Source of the DNA: Branchiibius cervicis
GTDB lineage: Bacteria > Actinomycetota > Actinomycetes > Actinomycetales > Dermatophilaceae
NCBI RefSeq assembly: GCF_042661605.1
Contig: NZ_JBHSWJ010000002.1
Span: forward strand, 3,534,001-3,598,000
Direction of reading: 5' to 3'
DNA length: 64,000 nucleotides
This document shows positions 16,773 through 26,266 of this stretch, piece after piece; positions within the stretch are counted from its first letter, which is position 1; each line of letters begins with the position of its first letter. The position numbers and the translations under genes were made by a program. A model generated the notes under the pieces. The model saw only the letters and a program-made list of their open reading frames with translations. It did not search any database and was not told where the DNA came from.

Positions 16773-19063
16773 GTGTCTGCTGGACCCCTTCGCCGGCCGT
16801 GGCTGCGCACTGTGCTGCTGGCTGTCGTCGTGGCGCTGTTGTCGGTCGGGATCACGGTGGGCAACGGGGTCCCGGCATCGTCGGCGGTGCCCGCGGCCGC
16901 CGCGGCCGACTGGAACACCGAGGGGTCGCTCACCATCGGGACGGTCAGCCCGCAGATCTCCGACGGCACCGCCGATGTCACCGTCACCGGGACGGTCACC
17001 AACCGGTCCGCTGACCCGATCACCCCGGTGATCACCGTCGGGTTGGGCAACCGCTCCTTGGACACCACCACCCGGCTGTCCGACTGGCAAGGCGGCCACA
17101 CGACGTACCTGACCAACTCGGTGGCGACGGCCACGCTGCCGCAACTGGCCGCCTCCAGCCGAGCGAACTGGACGGTCAAGATCCCGAAAAGCGCTATCCC
17201 GCAAGGGAGCTCGTACGCAAGTCTGCCCATGGTTCTCAGCGTCAGCAGCGCCGGTGGCCCCGTTCTGCGCAGTGTGCGTAGCTCCTTGCAGGTCGTCACC
17301 GCAGACTCGGTGACGCCCAGCCTGGCGATCAGCTGGGTGGTCCCACTGACCCTCCCGGCCGATCCGGCACTCTTCGGGCCCAGCGGCGATGCCCGCGCGG
17401 AGGCCTGGCGCAAGGCCATCGGCAGCGGTTCCCGGATCGACCGGTTGCTGACCGCGCTGGCCGGCCAGCCGGTCATCTGGCTGGTCGATCCGCGCATCGT
17501 GACCGAACCCGTGGCCCAGGACGACAACCTGCCCACCGCGCCCACCGCGCCCACCTCCCCGACGGCCACGACCAGTACGGCAACCTCCACCGGCCCCACT
17601 CCGACCCCGACGACGACGGGGGCAGCACCCCGACGCCGACCACCACGACGACGCCCCCGACCGCCAACGATCCCGTCGCCACCGAGATGACCACGCTGCG
17701 GACGCGATTGCAGTCGGCAGCGCAGGGCGGCCAGCCGGTCTGGTGGACCCCGCTGGACGATCCGGATCTGTCGGGACTGCTGGCGGGCAGTGCCGACCAG
17801 GCCGTGCTGGAGCAGGCGGTCGGTCCGGCCCTGGCCGATGACCTGCGCACCATCAGCGACACGGTGGTCGCTGCGCCGGCCGAGGCACTCACGGCCCGGC
17901 AACTGAGCCAACTGACGACCACCTGGTCCGCAACCCGCGGTGGCGCGCCGGTGGTGATCCAACCCAACCGGATCGTGGCGAACACCGGGTTGGTGACCAC
18001 GGACGCTCGTCGGGCGACCGGAACCGCCGGCCTCCTGGTGTACGACGAGACGCTGAGCTCCCTGCTGTCGGCGCCGGATTCCTCGGGTGAGGGCGCCGCC
18101 TCAGCGCACTTGCTGGCGTACACCCTGGCCGTCTACCTCCAAGGACCGGGCAACCAGCGTTCGATGACGGCGCTCGTACCACGGCAGTTGACCTTGCAAC
18201 CGGCCGAGCTGGCGGCTCGACTCACCGCGGCTCGGGGCGCGGCCTGGACCGCCGATCGCACCGGCGACCAGACGGCGGCGGCGTTGGCCACCGGCCCGCT
18301 CGCCCAGGTGCGCGGAACGCCGGCGGAGGGCACGCCGTACCCCGTCCCGGGTCGTAGCGCCATCACCACCGCACTGCTGGAAAGCGTTGCGCAGCAACGG
18401 CGCCGGCTGACCGGGCTCGGCACCATCCTGGTGGACGCAGAGTCCGACATCGCAGCGCGCACCGCCGCGTTGGACACGGCCTTCTCCACGCGCTGGCGGG
18501 GTACGGCGGGCGCCGAGAGGACCCTGCACCTGGCCGCTACGGCGACCTCCGGCCTGCTCGCGCGGGTGACGGTCAGCCCGGGCAACGTCAACTTCTTCGC
18601 CGACTCCGGTCAGTTGAGCGTGACCGTCACCAGTTCACTGACCCGCGCCGTGCAGGGGGTGAACCTCACGCTGACCCCGCGCCGGGCCATCTTGCAGGTG
18701 GAGGACCCGACCCACACGCTGGACCTCGGCGTGGCCGGGCGCACGACGACCCGGTTCCACGTCCAGGCGCTGGCCCAGGGGCAGGTGCCGGTCGATGCCA
18801 CGTTGAGCACCCCCGGCGGCCTGGTCCTCGGCAGCCCCGACGGTCAGAGCACGCAGGTGCAGGTCGACGTACGCCCCACCGCGAGCTGGATCTACTGGGT
18901 CCTGGGCTCCTTGGGTGGCATTGTGTTCGTGGTCGGGTTGGTCCGGGCGGTCCGGCGCGGGCCGCGCACCGCCGAGCAGCTCGATCCGAGCACCCGTACC
19001 CCGAGCGATGCGGTTGTCACCGTCACTCCCGCGCCGCTCATCGACGACGACGAAGAAGAATGA
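16773..19063 (+). pseudogene. DUF6049 secreted/membrane-anchored protein, one frameshift
   Basis: Two overlapping frames encode one protein of about 763 residues matching the conserved gene between mutT4 and murJ (Rv3909 in M. tuberculosis). Frame one (GTG 16773) has a signal-anchor (LRTVLLAVVVALLSVGITVG) and immunoglobulin-like repeats ending at WLVDPRIV. It should continue through a Thr/Pro-rich linker. Frame two resumes with that linker (STPTPTTTTTPPTAND) and runs to a C-terminal membrane helix (WIYWVLGSLGGIVFVVGLV) and acidic tail. Adding one G to GGGGG at 17628-17632 joins them. As written, frame one ends in an Arg/Pro-rich tail at 17690 and an ATG overlaps its stop, which mimics translational coupling. 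It probably works with MurJ at the envelope. Confidence 0.75.
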
Positions 19064-20979
19064 GCCCCACACCACCTGCCAGGGACACGCCCTCGGGCAT
19101 CGAGCCACCGCCGATCGCGGCGAGTCTCGGCGGCCTGTACGACGCGTGGGTCCGGTCCGATCTGCCCGACTCCGCCGCGGAGAACGAATTCGTGGCGGCG
19201 CTGGACCGGTTGGACGGCGTCCAGCACCTGCCCGAGGTGGTCGTCGACACGAGGCGGGAGCACGGCGGCAGCGCACCGGCGCAACCCGTTCCGACACCCG
19301 CAGCCTCCCGCCCGAAGCCCGCGGAACCGGCCCCGAGCACGCCGGCACCGGTGGCATCCGGCGGTGGGATTCTCCGCTCCAGCGTGATCATGGCCTCTGG
19401 GACCATCGTGTCCCGGCTGATGGGTGTGCTCAGGGTCGTGTTGTTGGCGCACATCATCGGGTTGAACACCGTGCCGGCCAGCGTCTGGGACACCGCGAAC
19501 AACCTGCCCAACCTGATCTACCTGCTGCTCGCCGGCGGGGTCATCAACGCAGTACTCGTCCCGCAGATCACTCGCGCGCTGCGCGAAGCGGACGGCGGAA
19601 AAGCCTTCACCGATGCGCTGCTGACCCGGGCGATGATCCTGCTCGCGGCCATCACGGTCGTCTTGATGCTCGGCTCGCCGTATCTCTACCGGATCTTCGA
19701 CGGCACCAACGACCCGGCCCGCCTCCGACTGGGTATCGCCTTCACCTTGGTCTGCCTGCCGCAACTGTTCTTCTACGGTGCCTACACCTTGCTCGGGGAG
19801 GTCCTGAACGCCCGCAGCCGCTTCGGCGCGCTGATGTGGGCCCCCGTCCTGGCCAACATCGTGTCGATCCTCGGTCTGTTCGTGCTGTGGGGGATGTCCG
19901 ATCCCGGGACCATCCAGCAGGCCGACGGCTGGTCGTGGGCCGAGATCCTGGTCCTCGCCGGCAGCGCAACCCTGGGCATCGCGGCGCAGGCAGCGATCCT
20001 GATCGTCCCGTTGCGGCGTAGTGGCTACCGTTTCGCGATCAACTGGCGTTTCCGGGGATTGGAGGCGCGGGCCACCACCAAGATCGCCGGGTGGGCCCTG
20101 GGAGCAGTGGCCGTGCAACAGGTGGGACAGATCGTCACGTCACGGGTGCTCAATGCGGTACCTGAGGACTTCGGCGGTAAGGCCGCCCAGTCGTACGCCT
20201 TCCTGCTGTTCATGATGCCGCACTCGGTGATCACGCTGTCCCTGGTGACGGCGCTCTACACGCGTTTGTCCCACGCAGCGCACCGGGGCGACCGCTCCGC
20301 CGTCGCAGACGACCTCACCCTGGGAATGCGGCTCTCGGGGGTCTCCACCGTGGCCGTCACCATCGGTTCATTCGTCCTGATCGGCCCCATTGCCATCGCT
20401 ATGTTCGGCACCCGCAACAACGCCGGCGCCAGTGTCGCCGACGCCACCATCGCGATGTGCCTCGGCATGATCCCGTTCACGATGTGCGTCCTCATCCAAC
20501 GGGTCTGTTACGCCTTCAGCGACGCGATCCGTCCGTTCTACCTGCAGGTGGTGTGCACGGCGATTGCCATCCCGTTCACGCTGCTGGCGGCCCTACTACC
20601 CGTGCAGGCCGTCGGAGCCGGTGTCGCGGGTGCCCAATCGCTGAGTTACATCATCGAAGCGACGGTGGCGTGGTTCCTGGTGCGTCGTCACCTGGGTCGA
20701 GTGCCCGGCAACGGCGTCCTGCGGACCTACGGCCGGCTGGCCCTGGCCGCTCTGGTCGCCAGCCTGACCGTCGCCATCGTCTTCTACTTCACCCTCGGGA
20801 TCTTCACGCCCAGCAGCCCGCTGCAGTCCCGGAGTGTCGCTCTGCTCGAGACCCTGATCGGGGTCCCGCTGTTCTGCCTGGTCTACGTGTCGACGGCCAA
20901 GCTGCTGCACGTTCCCGAGATCGAATCGTTGCTCGCGCGCGTGCGAGCCGTCACCGGCAGAGTGCGCCGCACCGCATAG
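19060..20979 (+). CDS. murJ: lipid II flippase MurJ (MviN)
   Basis: The 639-residue product has an 100-residue Pro/Ala-rich cytosolic head and then about 14 membrane helices of the MOP superfamily. MurJ hallmarks include MASGTIVSRLMGVLRVVLLAH, NNLPNLIYLLLAGGVINAVLVPQI, YGAYTLLGEVLNARSRFGALMWAPVLANIV and LIQRVCYAFSDAIRPF. It moves lipid II across the membrane for peptidoglycan synthesis. The ATG overlaps the preceding stop (ATGA at 19060-19063), so it is translationally coupled to the DUF6049 gene. In mycobacteria the same protein carries a C-terminal pseudokinase and extracellular domain; here those are encoded by the next gene. Confidence 0.94.
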   Translation: MSPTPPARDTPSGIEPPPIAASLGGLYDAWVRSDLPDSAAENEFVAALDRLDGVQHLPEVVVDTRREHGGSAPAQPVPTPAASRPKPAEPAPSTPAPVASGGGILRSSVIMASGTIVSRLMGVLRVVLLAHIIGLNTVPASVWDTANNLPNLIYLLLAGGVINAVLVPQITRALREADGGKAFTDALLTRAMILLAAITVVLMLGSPYLYRIFDGTNDPARLRLGIAFTLVCLPQLFFYGAYTLLGEVLNARSRFGALMWAPVLANIVSILGLFVLWGMSDPGTIQQADGWSWAEILVLAGSATLGIAAQAAILIVPLRRSGYRFAINWRFRGLEARATTKIAGWALGAVAVQQVGQIVTSRVLNAVPEDFGGKAAQSYAFLLFMMPHSVITLSLVTALYTRLSHAAHRGDRSAVADDLTLGMRLSGVSTVAVTIGSFVLIGPIAIAMFGTRNNAGASVADATIAMCLGMIPFTMCVLIQRVCYAFSDAIRPFYLQVVCTAIAIPFTLLAALLPVQAVGAGVAGAQSLSYIIEATVAWFLVRRHLGRVPGNGVLRTYGRLALAALVASLTVAIVFYFTLGIFTPSSPLQSRSVALLETLIGVPLFCLVYVSTAKLLHVPEIESLLARVRAVTGRVRRTA

Positions 20980-21041
20980 GATGCCTGCGTTGCGTCAAGG
21001 CAGCGAGTTGTTGAACACCGAAGAATAAAAGGGGCAGCTGG

Positions 21042-22697
21042 GTGCGCGAGGTGCAGGGCGGCAGCGTATTCGCCGACCGTTACACCACGACGACCCTCCT
21101 GCGACGAGCCGACGACCACGAGCTCTGGCTCGCCCAGGACGCCACCCTCGATCGCGAAGTCACGATCACACTTTTCGAAGAGGACCTGCCGGGTGCCGCC
21201 GCAGCTGTCGACAGCGCCCGGCGCGCCTCGGCCGTCGAGGATCCGCACCTGGTGCGGGTGCTGGACGTGGGCTCCCAGGATGATCTTGCGTTCATTGTCA
21301 GCGAGGCGCTGCATCGCACGGATTCGCTGGCCGCGTCGGCCCAGCTCGGGCCGCTGCCCGCCGAGGAAGCCCGGCGGATCGTGGGTGAAGCCGCCGTCGG
21401 CCTGGGTAACGCCGCCGGCCGGGGTCTGCACCACCTGGCGCTCACCCCGCACTCGATCGAGCGATCCCGCTCCGGAGCCGTTTCCGTGCGCGGGTTGGCC
21501 ATCGAATCCGCCCTGGCCGGCACCGATGACCTGGACGCCGACGCCGCTTCCCGCGCCGACACCGTCGCGCTCGTCCATTGCCTGTACGCCGCGTTGACCG
21601 GCCACTGGTCCGGTCCCGAATCCGTCGCCGGACTTCCCGATGCGCAGACCAGGAACGGCATCCTGATGCTGCCCGGCTCGGTGACCCGCGGCGTACCCTC
21701 CGATCTCGACGGTTTGGTCGAGCAGGTTCTCATCGACGATGCGGGCCCGGCCACCCCTACCGCCTTGGCCCACCAGTTGTCTCCGTGGTCCTCGGAGATC
21801 GTCCACTCGGTGTCGGGCGATCAGGCCGCGCGCGCCCGCACCGCGGCCATCACCGGCCTGGGATCGGGCACCGCGGCGGCCGGCCCCGTCGATCCCACGG
21901 ATCCCGACGCGACGATGGTCGGGCGGCGTCCTGAACTCGAACAGGACGACACCCACACCTTCGATGCCTCGACACTGCGCGTCGCCCAGGTTCCCGAACC
22001 GCCCAAGCACCAGGAGGAGTACACCGACCTGGAACCGCCGGCCCCGTTGATCCCGGATGTCTACGGCGACCCGGACCCGCAGACCAGTCGCCTGGCCCTG
22101 GTGATCGTGGGCGGCTTGGTGGTCATCGCGATGATCCTCGGGTTGCTCGGTCTGCGCTCGTTCTTCGACCGGGGCGGTTCTTCGGCGCAACCGTCGGCCA
22201 CTTCATCCACTGTGCCGACCGCGACCACAACCAGCGCACCGACCAGTTCGGCTCCCGTCGCGGGCCGGCAACTGACGATCGAGAGCGCGACCAGCTACGA
22301 CCCGGACGGCGACGGCAACGAGAACAACCAGTTGACCTACCGGGCCATCGACGGCAATGCGTACACCTCCTGGTCGACCCATCCCTACAAACTGGAGACG
22401 TTCACTGAGAACGGCAAACACGGGGTGGGCTTGTTAGTGCGGTTGGACGGCAGCCAGTCGGTCAGCCGGGTCGACATCAACGTCCTGGGCAATCCGACGA
22501 CGATCCAGGTCTACGTCAGTGACACCAGGTCGCGTGATCAACAGAACCTGTTGGGCACCTTGAACAACGGCTCAGGGCAGCAGAGCATCACCGGCGGTCC
22601 CTTGACCGGGAAGTACGTGCTGTTGTGGATCACCAAGCTCAGTGCCTACAACGACACGTTCCGCACCCGGATCGGCGACGTGAAGGTCTTCTCCTGA
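21042..22697 (+). CDS. membrane pseudokinase with extracellular discoidin-like domain (MurJ partner)
   Basis: The 551-residue protein has an N-terminal protein-kinase-like fold (about residues 8-260) that lacks key catalytic features: no Gly-rich loop, no VAIK-type Lys, HHLALTPHSIE where HRDLKPxN would be, and no DFG. A disordered acidic segment, one membrane helix (about 350-370), a Ser/Thr linker and a C-terminal beta-sandwich-like domain (YDPDGDGNENNQLTYRAIDGN...YTSWSTHPY) follow. This matches the C-terminal half of mycobacterial MviN, whose pseudokinase is phosphorylated by PknB and binds FhaA. A PknB gene lies at the end of this window. The GTG at 21042 follows AAAAGGGGC. It probably regulates lipid II export. 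Confidence 0.8.
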   Translation: MREVQGGSVFADRYTTTTLLRRADDHELWLAQDATLDREVTITLFEEDLPGAAAAVDSARRASAVEDPHLVRVLDVGSQDDLAFIVSEALHRTDSLAASAQLGPLPAEEARRIVGEAAVGLGNAAGRGLHHLALTPHSIERSRSGAVSVRGLAIESALAGTDDLDADAASRADTVALVHCLYAALTGHWSGPESVAGLPDAQTRNGILMLPGSVTRGVPSDLDGLVEQVLIDDAGPATPTALAHQLSPWSSEIVHSVSGDQAARARTAAITGLGSGTAAAGPVDPTDPDATMVGRRPELEQDDTHTFDASTLRVAQVPEPPKHQEEYTDLEPPAPLIPDVYGDPDPQTSRLALVIVGGLVVIAMILGLLGLRSFFDRGGSSAQPSATSSTVPTATTTSAPTSSAPVAGRQLTIESATSYDPDGDGNENNQLTYRAIDGNAYTSWSTHPYKLETFTENGKHGVGLLVRLDGSQSVSRVDINVLGNPTTIQVYVSDTRSRDQQNLLGTLNNGSGQQSITGGPLTGKYVLLWITKLSAYNDTFRTRIGDVKVFS

Positions 22698-22712
22698 CCA
22701 CCGGTCACGGTG

Positions 22713-22738
22713 GGAACACCCGGGGCCTACGATCGGTT
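22713..22738 (+). promoter_or_regulatory. SigR/SigH-type promoter of trxB
   Basis: GGAAC-N18-GTT (GGAAC at 22713-22717, GTT at 22736-22738) matches the consensus of the thiol-oxidative-stress sigma factors SigR (Streptomyces) and SigH (Mycobacterium), which control thioredoxin reductase genes. It ends 54 bp before the trxB start. A small hairpin, CCACCG/CGGTGG, at 22698-22713 may end the upstream transcript. Confidence 0.7.
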
Positions 22739-22792
22739 ATCCAGTAGGCCGATTCCGATGGCGGACGGCTACCCGCAGCAGTGGAGAGACAA

Positions 22793-23764
22793 GTGACGCA
22801 GCAGGTGCACGACCTGATCATCGTCGGTTCCGGACCCGCCGGTTACACGGCGGCGGTCTACGCAGCCCGGGCCAATCTGGCCCCGGTCGTCTTCGAAGGT
22901 TCGGTCACGGCCGGTGGGGCGCTGATGAACACCACCGACGTCGAGAATTTCCCGGGTTTCCCGGACGGCATCATGGGACCCGATCTGATGGAGAACATGC
23001 GGTCCCAGGCGGAGCGCTTCGGTGCCACCCTGATCCGCGATGACGTCGAGAGCCTCGACCTGACCGGTCCCATCAAGGAGGTCACCGACTCCGAGGGAAC
23101 GCTCTACCGGGCCCGCGCCGTGATTCTCGCGATGGGTTCGGCTTATCGGGAGCTGGGGCTGACCGAGGAGAAGCGGCTGTCCGGTCACGGTGTTTCTTGG
23201 TGCGCCACCTGCGACGGTGCCTTCTTCCGCGACCAGGACATCGCCGTGGTCGGCGGTGGGGACTCAGCCGTCGAAGAGGCCACCTTCCTGTCCCGGTTCG
23301 CACGAAGCGTCACGATGGTGCACCGCCGCGATCAGTTGCGGGCCTCCAAGATCATGGCCGAGCGGGCGCGCAACAACCCGAAGATCTCCTTTGCCTGGAA
23401 CAGCGAGGTTGCCCAGTTGCACGGCGAACCGAAATTGAGCGGTGTGACGCTGCGCGATGTGCAATCGGGTCAGACCCGCGAGTTGGGCGTGACCGGCCTG
23501 TTCGTGGCCATCGGGCACGTGCCGCGCAGTGAGCTGGTCATCGGTCAGGTGGACACCGACGAGTCCGGGTATGTGCTGGTGGACGGCCGCACCACGGCGA
23601 CCAATCTGCCCGGGGTCTTCGCCTGCGGCGACCTGGTCGACCACACCTACCGCCAGGCCATCACCGCTGCGGGCAGCGGCTGTGCCGCCAGCCTCGACGC
23701 AGAACGGTTCTTGGCCGGCATTCCGGCCGACGAAGACCTACCAGATGCAATCGTCATTTCGTGA
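22793..23764 (+). CDS. trxB: thioredoxin-disulfide reductase
   Basis: The 323-residue product has an N-terminal FAD-binding motif (IIVGSGPAGYTAAVYAARA), the redox-active CATC (in VSWCATCDGAFF, about residue 140), the NADPH motif VVGGGDSAVEEATFL and the C-terminal FACGDLVDHTYRQAITAAGSG FAD motif. It transfers electrons from NADPH to thioredoxin in the cytosol. The GTG at 22793 is chosen because GGAGAGACAA lies directly before it; a GTG at 22781 overlaps this site. A SigR/SigH-type promoter lies upstream and trxA follows, so the pair forms an oxidative-stress module. Confidence 0.96.
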   Translation: MTQQVHDLIIVGSGPAGYTAAVYAARANLAPVVFEGSVTAGGALMNTTDVENFPGFPDGIMGPDLMENMRSQAERFGATLIRDDVESLDLTGPIKEVTDSEGTLYRARAVILAMGSAYRELGLTEEKRLSGHGVSWCATCDGAFFRDQDIAVVGGGDSAVEEATFLSRFARSVTMVHRRDQLRASKIMAERARNNPKISFAWNSEVAQLHGEPKLSGVTLRDVQSGQTRELGVTGLFVAIGHVPRSELVIGQVDTDESGYVLVDGRTTATNLPGVFACGDLVDHTYRQAITAAGSGCAASLDAERFLAGIPADEDLPDAIVIS

Positions 23765-23936
23765 ATTTCCTTCTGGCATAAGCAGATTCGATGACAATGT
23801 GATGACAACGACGTCAGTATCAACGCCCAGCACCGGGCATGGCGGGGAATCCCAGCGCATGACCGGTTGTTGTTGCGATCACCAGCACAATTCCACTCCG
23901 ATCGACCCCGACACCCTGTCCCTGAAAGGAACTCCC

Positions 23937-24263
23937 ATGGCTGCGACCAAGGAGACCACCGACGCCACCTTCGACACCGACGTCCTCAAGGCCGAAAAGC
24001 CGGTGCTCGTCGACTTCTGGGCACCCTGGTGCGGCCCGTGCAAGGCAGTTGCTCCGATCCTGGAGGAAATCGCCGAGGCCAACGCGGAGAAGATCGACGT
24101 GGTCAAGCTGAACACCGACCTCAACCCGCAGGTGTCGGCCAAGTACGGCATCACCGGGATCCCCACGCTGAACGTCTACGTCGGCGGGGAAGTCGTCAAG
24201 TCCATCGTCGGTGCGCTGCCCAAGCCGAAGCTGCTGAAGGAACTGCAGCCCTTCCTGGGCTGA
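23937..24263 (+). CDS. trxA: thioredoxin
   Basis: The 108-residue protein carries the active site WCGPC in LVDFWAPWCGPCKAVAPILEE (about residues 22-42) and the cis-Pro motif GIPTLNVYVGGEVV. It is the substrate of TrxB and reduces protein disulfides such as ribonucleotide reductase. AAAGGAACTCCC precedes the ATG at 23937. The 172 bp between trxB and trxA show no gene; trxA may be co-transcribed or have its own promoter. Confidence 0.97.
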   Translation: MAATKETTDATFDTDVLKAEKPVLVDFWAPWCGPCKAVAPILEEIAEANAEKIDVVKLNTDLNPQVSAKYGITGIPTLNVYVGGEVVKSIVGALPKPKLLKELQPFLG

Positions 24264-24280
24264 GCATCCGCTCCACGTCG

Positions 24281-24316
24281 AGGAGGGTTGCACCGGATAG
24301 CCGGTGCAACCCTCCT
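24281..24316. terminator. bidirectional terminator between trxA and parB
   Basis: Perfect 16-bp arms AGGAGGGTTGCACCGG/CCGGTGCAACCCTCCT with an ATAG loop lie between the convergent trxA and parB. The T/A flanks are short, but the stem is very stable. Confidence 0.85.
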
Positions 24317-24331
24317 TCTGTGCGTGCGGGC

Positions 24332-25366
24332 TCAGTCGCCGGGGCCGGTGACCCCGAGCTGCGCCAGAATCCGCCGCAAATCGTCGCCGCCGGCGAATTC
24401 GATCGTCATCCGGCCCCGTTTGCGCCCGAGGTTGACCGTGACGCGGGTGTCGAGGCGGTCGCCCAGAGCGTCGGCCAGTTCCGACAGTTCCGGATCCGTC
24501 GGCGTCGGCTGGGAAACCCGCGATGCCGGGGCTTGGTCGCCGCCCATTGCGACGACTTCCTCGGTGCCGCGCACGGACAGACCTTCGGCCACCACCCGTT
24601 GAGCGAGCCGTTCCATGGCAGCGGCATCTGACAGACCGAGAAGGGCACGGGCGTGACCGGCGCTGAGAACCCCGGCTGCGACGCGTCGCTGCACTAGTGG
24701 TGGCAGCTTCATCAATCGGATGGTGTTGGAAACCTGCGGCCGCGATCGGCCGATGCGCGCTGCGAGCTCTTCCTGCGTGCAGCCGAAGTCCTGCAACAGT
24801 TGCTGGTAGGCGGCAGCTTCCTCCAGAGGGTTCAGTTGCGCCCGGTGTAGGTTCTCCAGCAACGCATCGCGCAACATGAACTCATCGGCGGTCTCGCGGA
24901 CTATCGCAGGGATGGTGGTGCGGCCGGCTTCGCGGCTTGCCCGCCACCGACGTTCCCCCATGACCAACTCGTAGGCGGGGCCACCGGTTTCCGCGGTCTG
25001 CTCAGGTAGTGCGCGTACCACGATCGGCTGCAGGATGCCGATCTCGCGGATGCTGTGCACCAGCTCAGCCAGGTCGTCCTCATCGAAGACCGTCCGTGGT
25101 TGATCCCGGTTGGGCCGGATACTGTCCAGCGGCAGTTCGGCGAAACTGGCTCCGGGCACGGGTCGCAGATCAGCGACCGTGTCGGTGCTGGCGTCTTCGC
25201 TCGCCTCGGGTCGGTCGTCGGAGGCGATGTTTCCCGTGAAACGTTCCGGCGCCGCCGCGACGTCGGTGACATCTCCGTAGAAGACGTCCGTGGGGCGAGC
25301 TCCCGCCGGTCCGGTGGGGATGAGGGCACCGAGTCCGCGGCCAAGGCCGCGTCGCTTATCGTTCAC
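24332..25366 (-). CDS. parB: chromosome-partitioning protein ParB
   Basis: The 344-residue CTPase starts MNDKRRGLGRGLGALIP, the conserved ParA-interacting leader of ParB. It has the parS-binding/CTP domain with PRTVFDEDDLAELVHSI and the GERRWRA CTP motif (about residues 143-149), an HTH (CTQEELAARIGRSRPQVSNTIRL) and a C-terminal dimerisation domain. It loads onto parS as a clamp, spreads, and with ParA segregates origins. A near-consensus parS lies inside its own coding sequence (25228-25243). It follows parA in the leftward operon. Confidence 0.96.
   Translation of the reverse strand: MNDKRRGLGRGLGALIPTGPAGARPTDVFYGDVTDVAAAPERFTGNIASDDRPEASEDASTDTVADLRPVPGASFAELPLDSIRPNRDQPRTVFDEDDLAELVHSIREIGILQPIVVRALPEQTAETGGPAYELVMGERRWRASREAGRTTIPAIVRETADEFMLRDALLENLHRAQLNPLEEAAAYQQLLQDFGCTQEELAARIGRSRPQVSNTIRLMKLPPLVQRRVAAGVLSAGHARALLGLSDAAAMERLAQRVVAEGLSVRGTEEVVAMGGDQAPASRVSQPTPTDPELSELADALGDRLDTRVTVNLGRKRGRMTIEFAGGDDLRRILAQLGVTGPGD
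25228..25243. promoter_or_regulatory. parS-like site inside parB
   Basis: TGTTTCCCGTGAAACG differs from the consensus parS TGTTTCACGTGAAACA at two positions. Confidence 0.65.
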
Positions 25367-25465
25367 GCGCTCAATCTATCGGTGGGTCCAGCGGGTCCGG
25401 TGACACGGGCCGTCCGGGACCACCAGGCAGATCGCGCTCCAGCCCTGCCTCGCAGCCGACCCTCC

Positions 25466-26266
25466 CTACGAACCAGCGCTCGCCGAGGCCGGGGCAGACC
25501 GCAACGCCAGTTCCTTCGCGGCCTCCAGGTAGGACAACGCTCCGCTCGACGACGGGTCGTAGGTGAGCACCGTCTGCCCATAGCTGGGCGCTTCGGAGAT
25601 CCGCACCGAGCGCGGGATCTGCGTCCGCAGCACGTTGTCCGGGAAGTGCTCCCGGACCTCGTCGGCGACATTCGACGACAGGTTGGTGCGTCCGTCGTAC
25701 ATGGTCAGCAGGATGGTTGACACTTCCAGACGAGGATTCAGATGCCGGCGGATCATCCCGATGTTGTTGAGCAACTGGCTGAGGCCCTCGAGTGCGTAGT
25801 ACTCGCACTGGATCGGGATGAACACCTCGGCCGCGGCCACGAAGGCATTCACCGTCAGCAGTCCCAGACTCGGCGGACAGTCGATCAGCACGTAGTCGAA
25901 GCGGGTCGTGTCGCTCATCGACGCCAGGTGTTCGTCGACGGCGCGCTTCAGACGGGATTCGCGGGCCACCAACGACACGAGTTCGATCTCCGCACCGGCC
26001 AGGTCGATAGTGGCAGGTGCACACCACAGGCCAGGAATGTCCGGGCACTCCTGCAAGACTTCGCCGAGCGGGCGGTCGTCGGTGATCACGTCGTAAATGC
26101 TGGGTACCTCGGCGTGGTGCGGGATACCCAACGCGGTACTGGCGTTGCCCTGGGGATCGATGTCGATCACCAGGACGTTCAGGCCGGACTGGGCGAGGGC
26201 CGCAGCGACATTGACGGTCGTCGTGGTTTTGCCGACGCCGCCCTTCTGGTTGGCGATCGTCATCAC
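25466..26266 (-). CDS. parA: chromosome-partitioning ATPase ParA (start probably truncated by a frameshift)
   Basis: The product begins at the deviant Walker A motif, MTIANQKGGVGKTTTTVNVAAALA, and has Walker A' LIDCPPSLGLLTVNA and the DNA-binding C-terminal part. ParA forms ATP-dependent gradients on the nucleoid that pull ParB-parS complexes. Actinobacterial ParA normally has an N-terminal extension of 40 or more residues. That extension is visible just upstream in another frame (…TPLAAQIADEQRRRAAV…PRPPAP), and one extra G in GGGGG at 26269-26273 would join the two as PAPRVMTIANQ. The real protein is therefore probably longer and starts upstream of 26266. Confidence 0.9.
   Translation of the reverse strand: MMTIANQKGGVGKTTTTVNVAAALAQSGLNVLVIDIDPQGNASTALGIPHHAEVPSIYDVITDDRPLGEVLQECPDIPGLWCAPATIDLAGAEIELVSLVARESRLKRAVDEHLASMSDTTRFDYVLIDCPPSLGLLTVNAFVAAAEVFIPIQCEYYALEGLSQLLNNIGMIRRHLNPRLEVSTILLTMYDGRTNLSSNVADEVREHFPDNVLRTQIPRSVRISEAPSYGQTVLTYDPSSSGALSYLEAAKELALRSAPASASAGS

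Noticed and set aside
17687..19063. A separate gene translationally coupled (ATGA) to the upstream half of DUF6049
   Set aside because: The reading frame upstream of the ATG already encodes the expected Thr/Pro linker, so the ATG is internal to one frameshifted gene.
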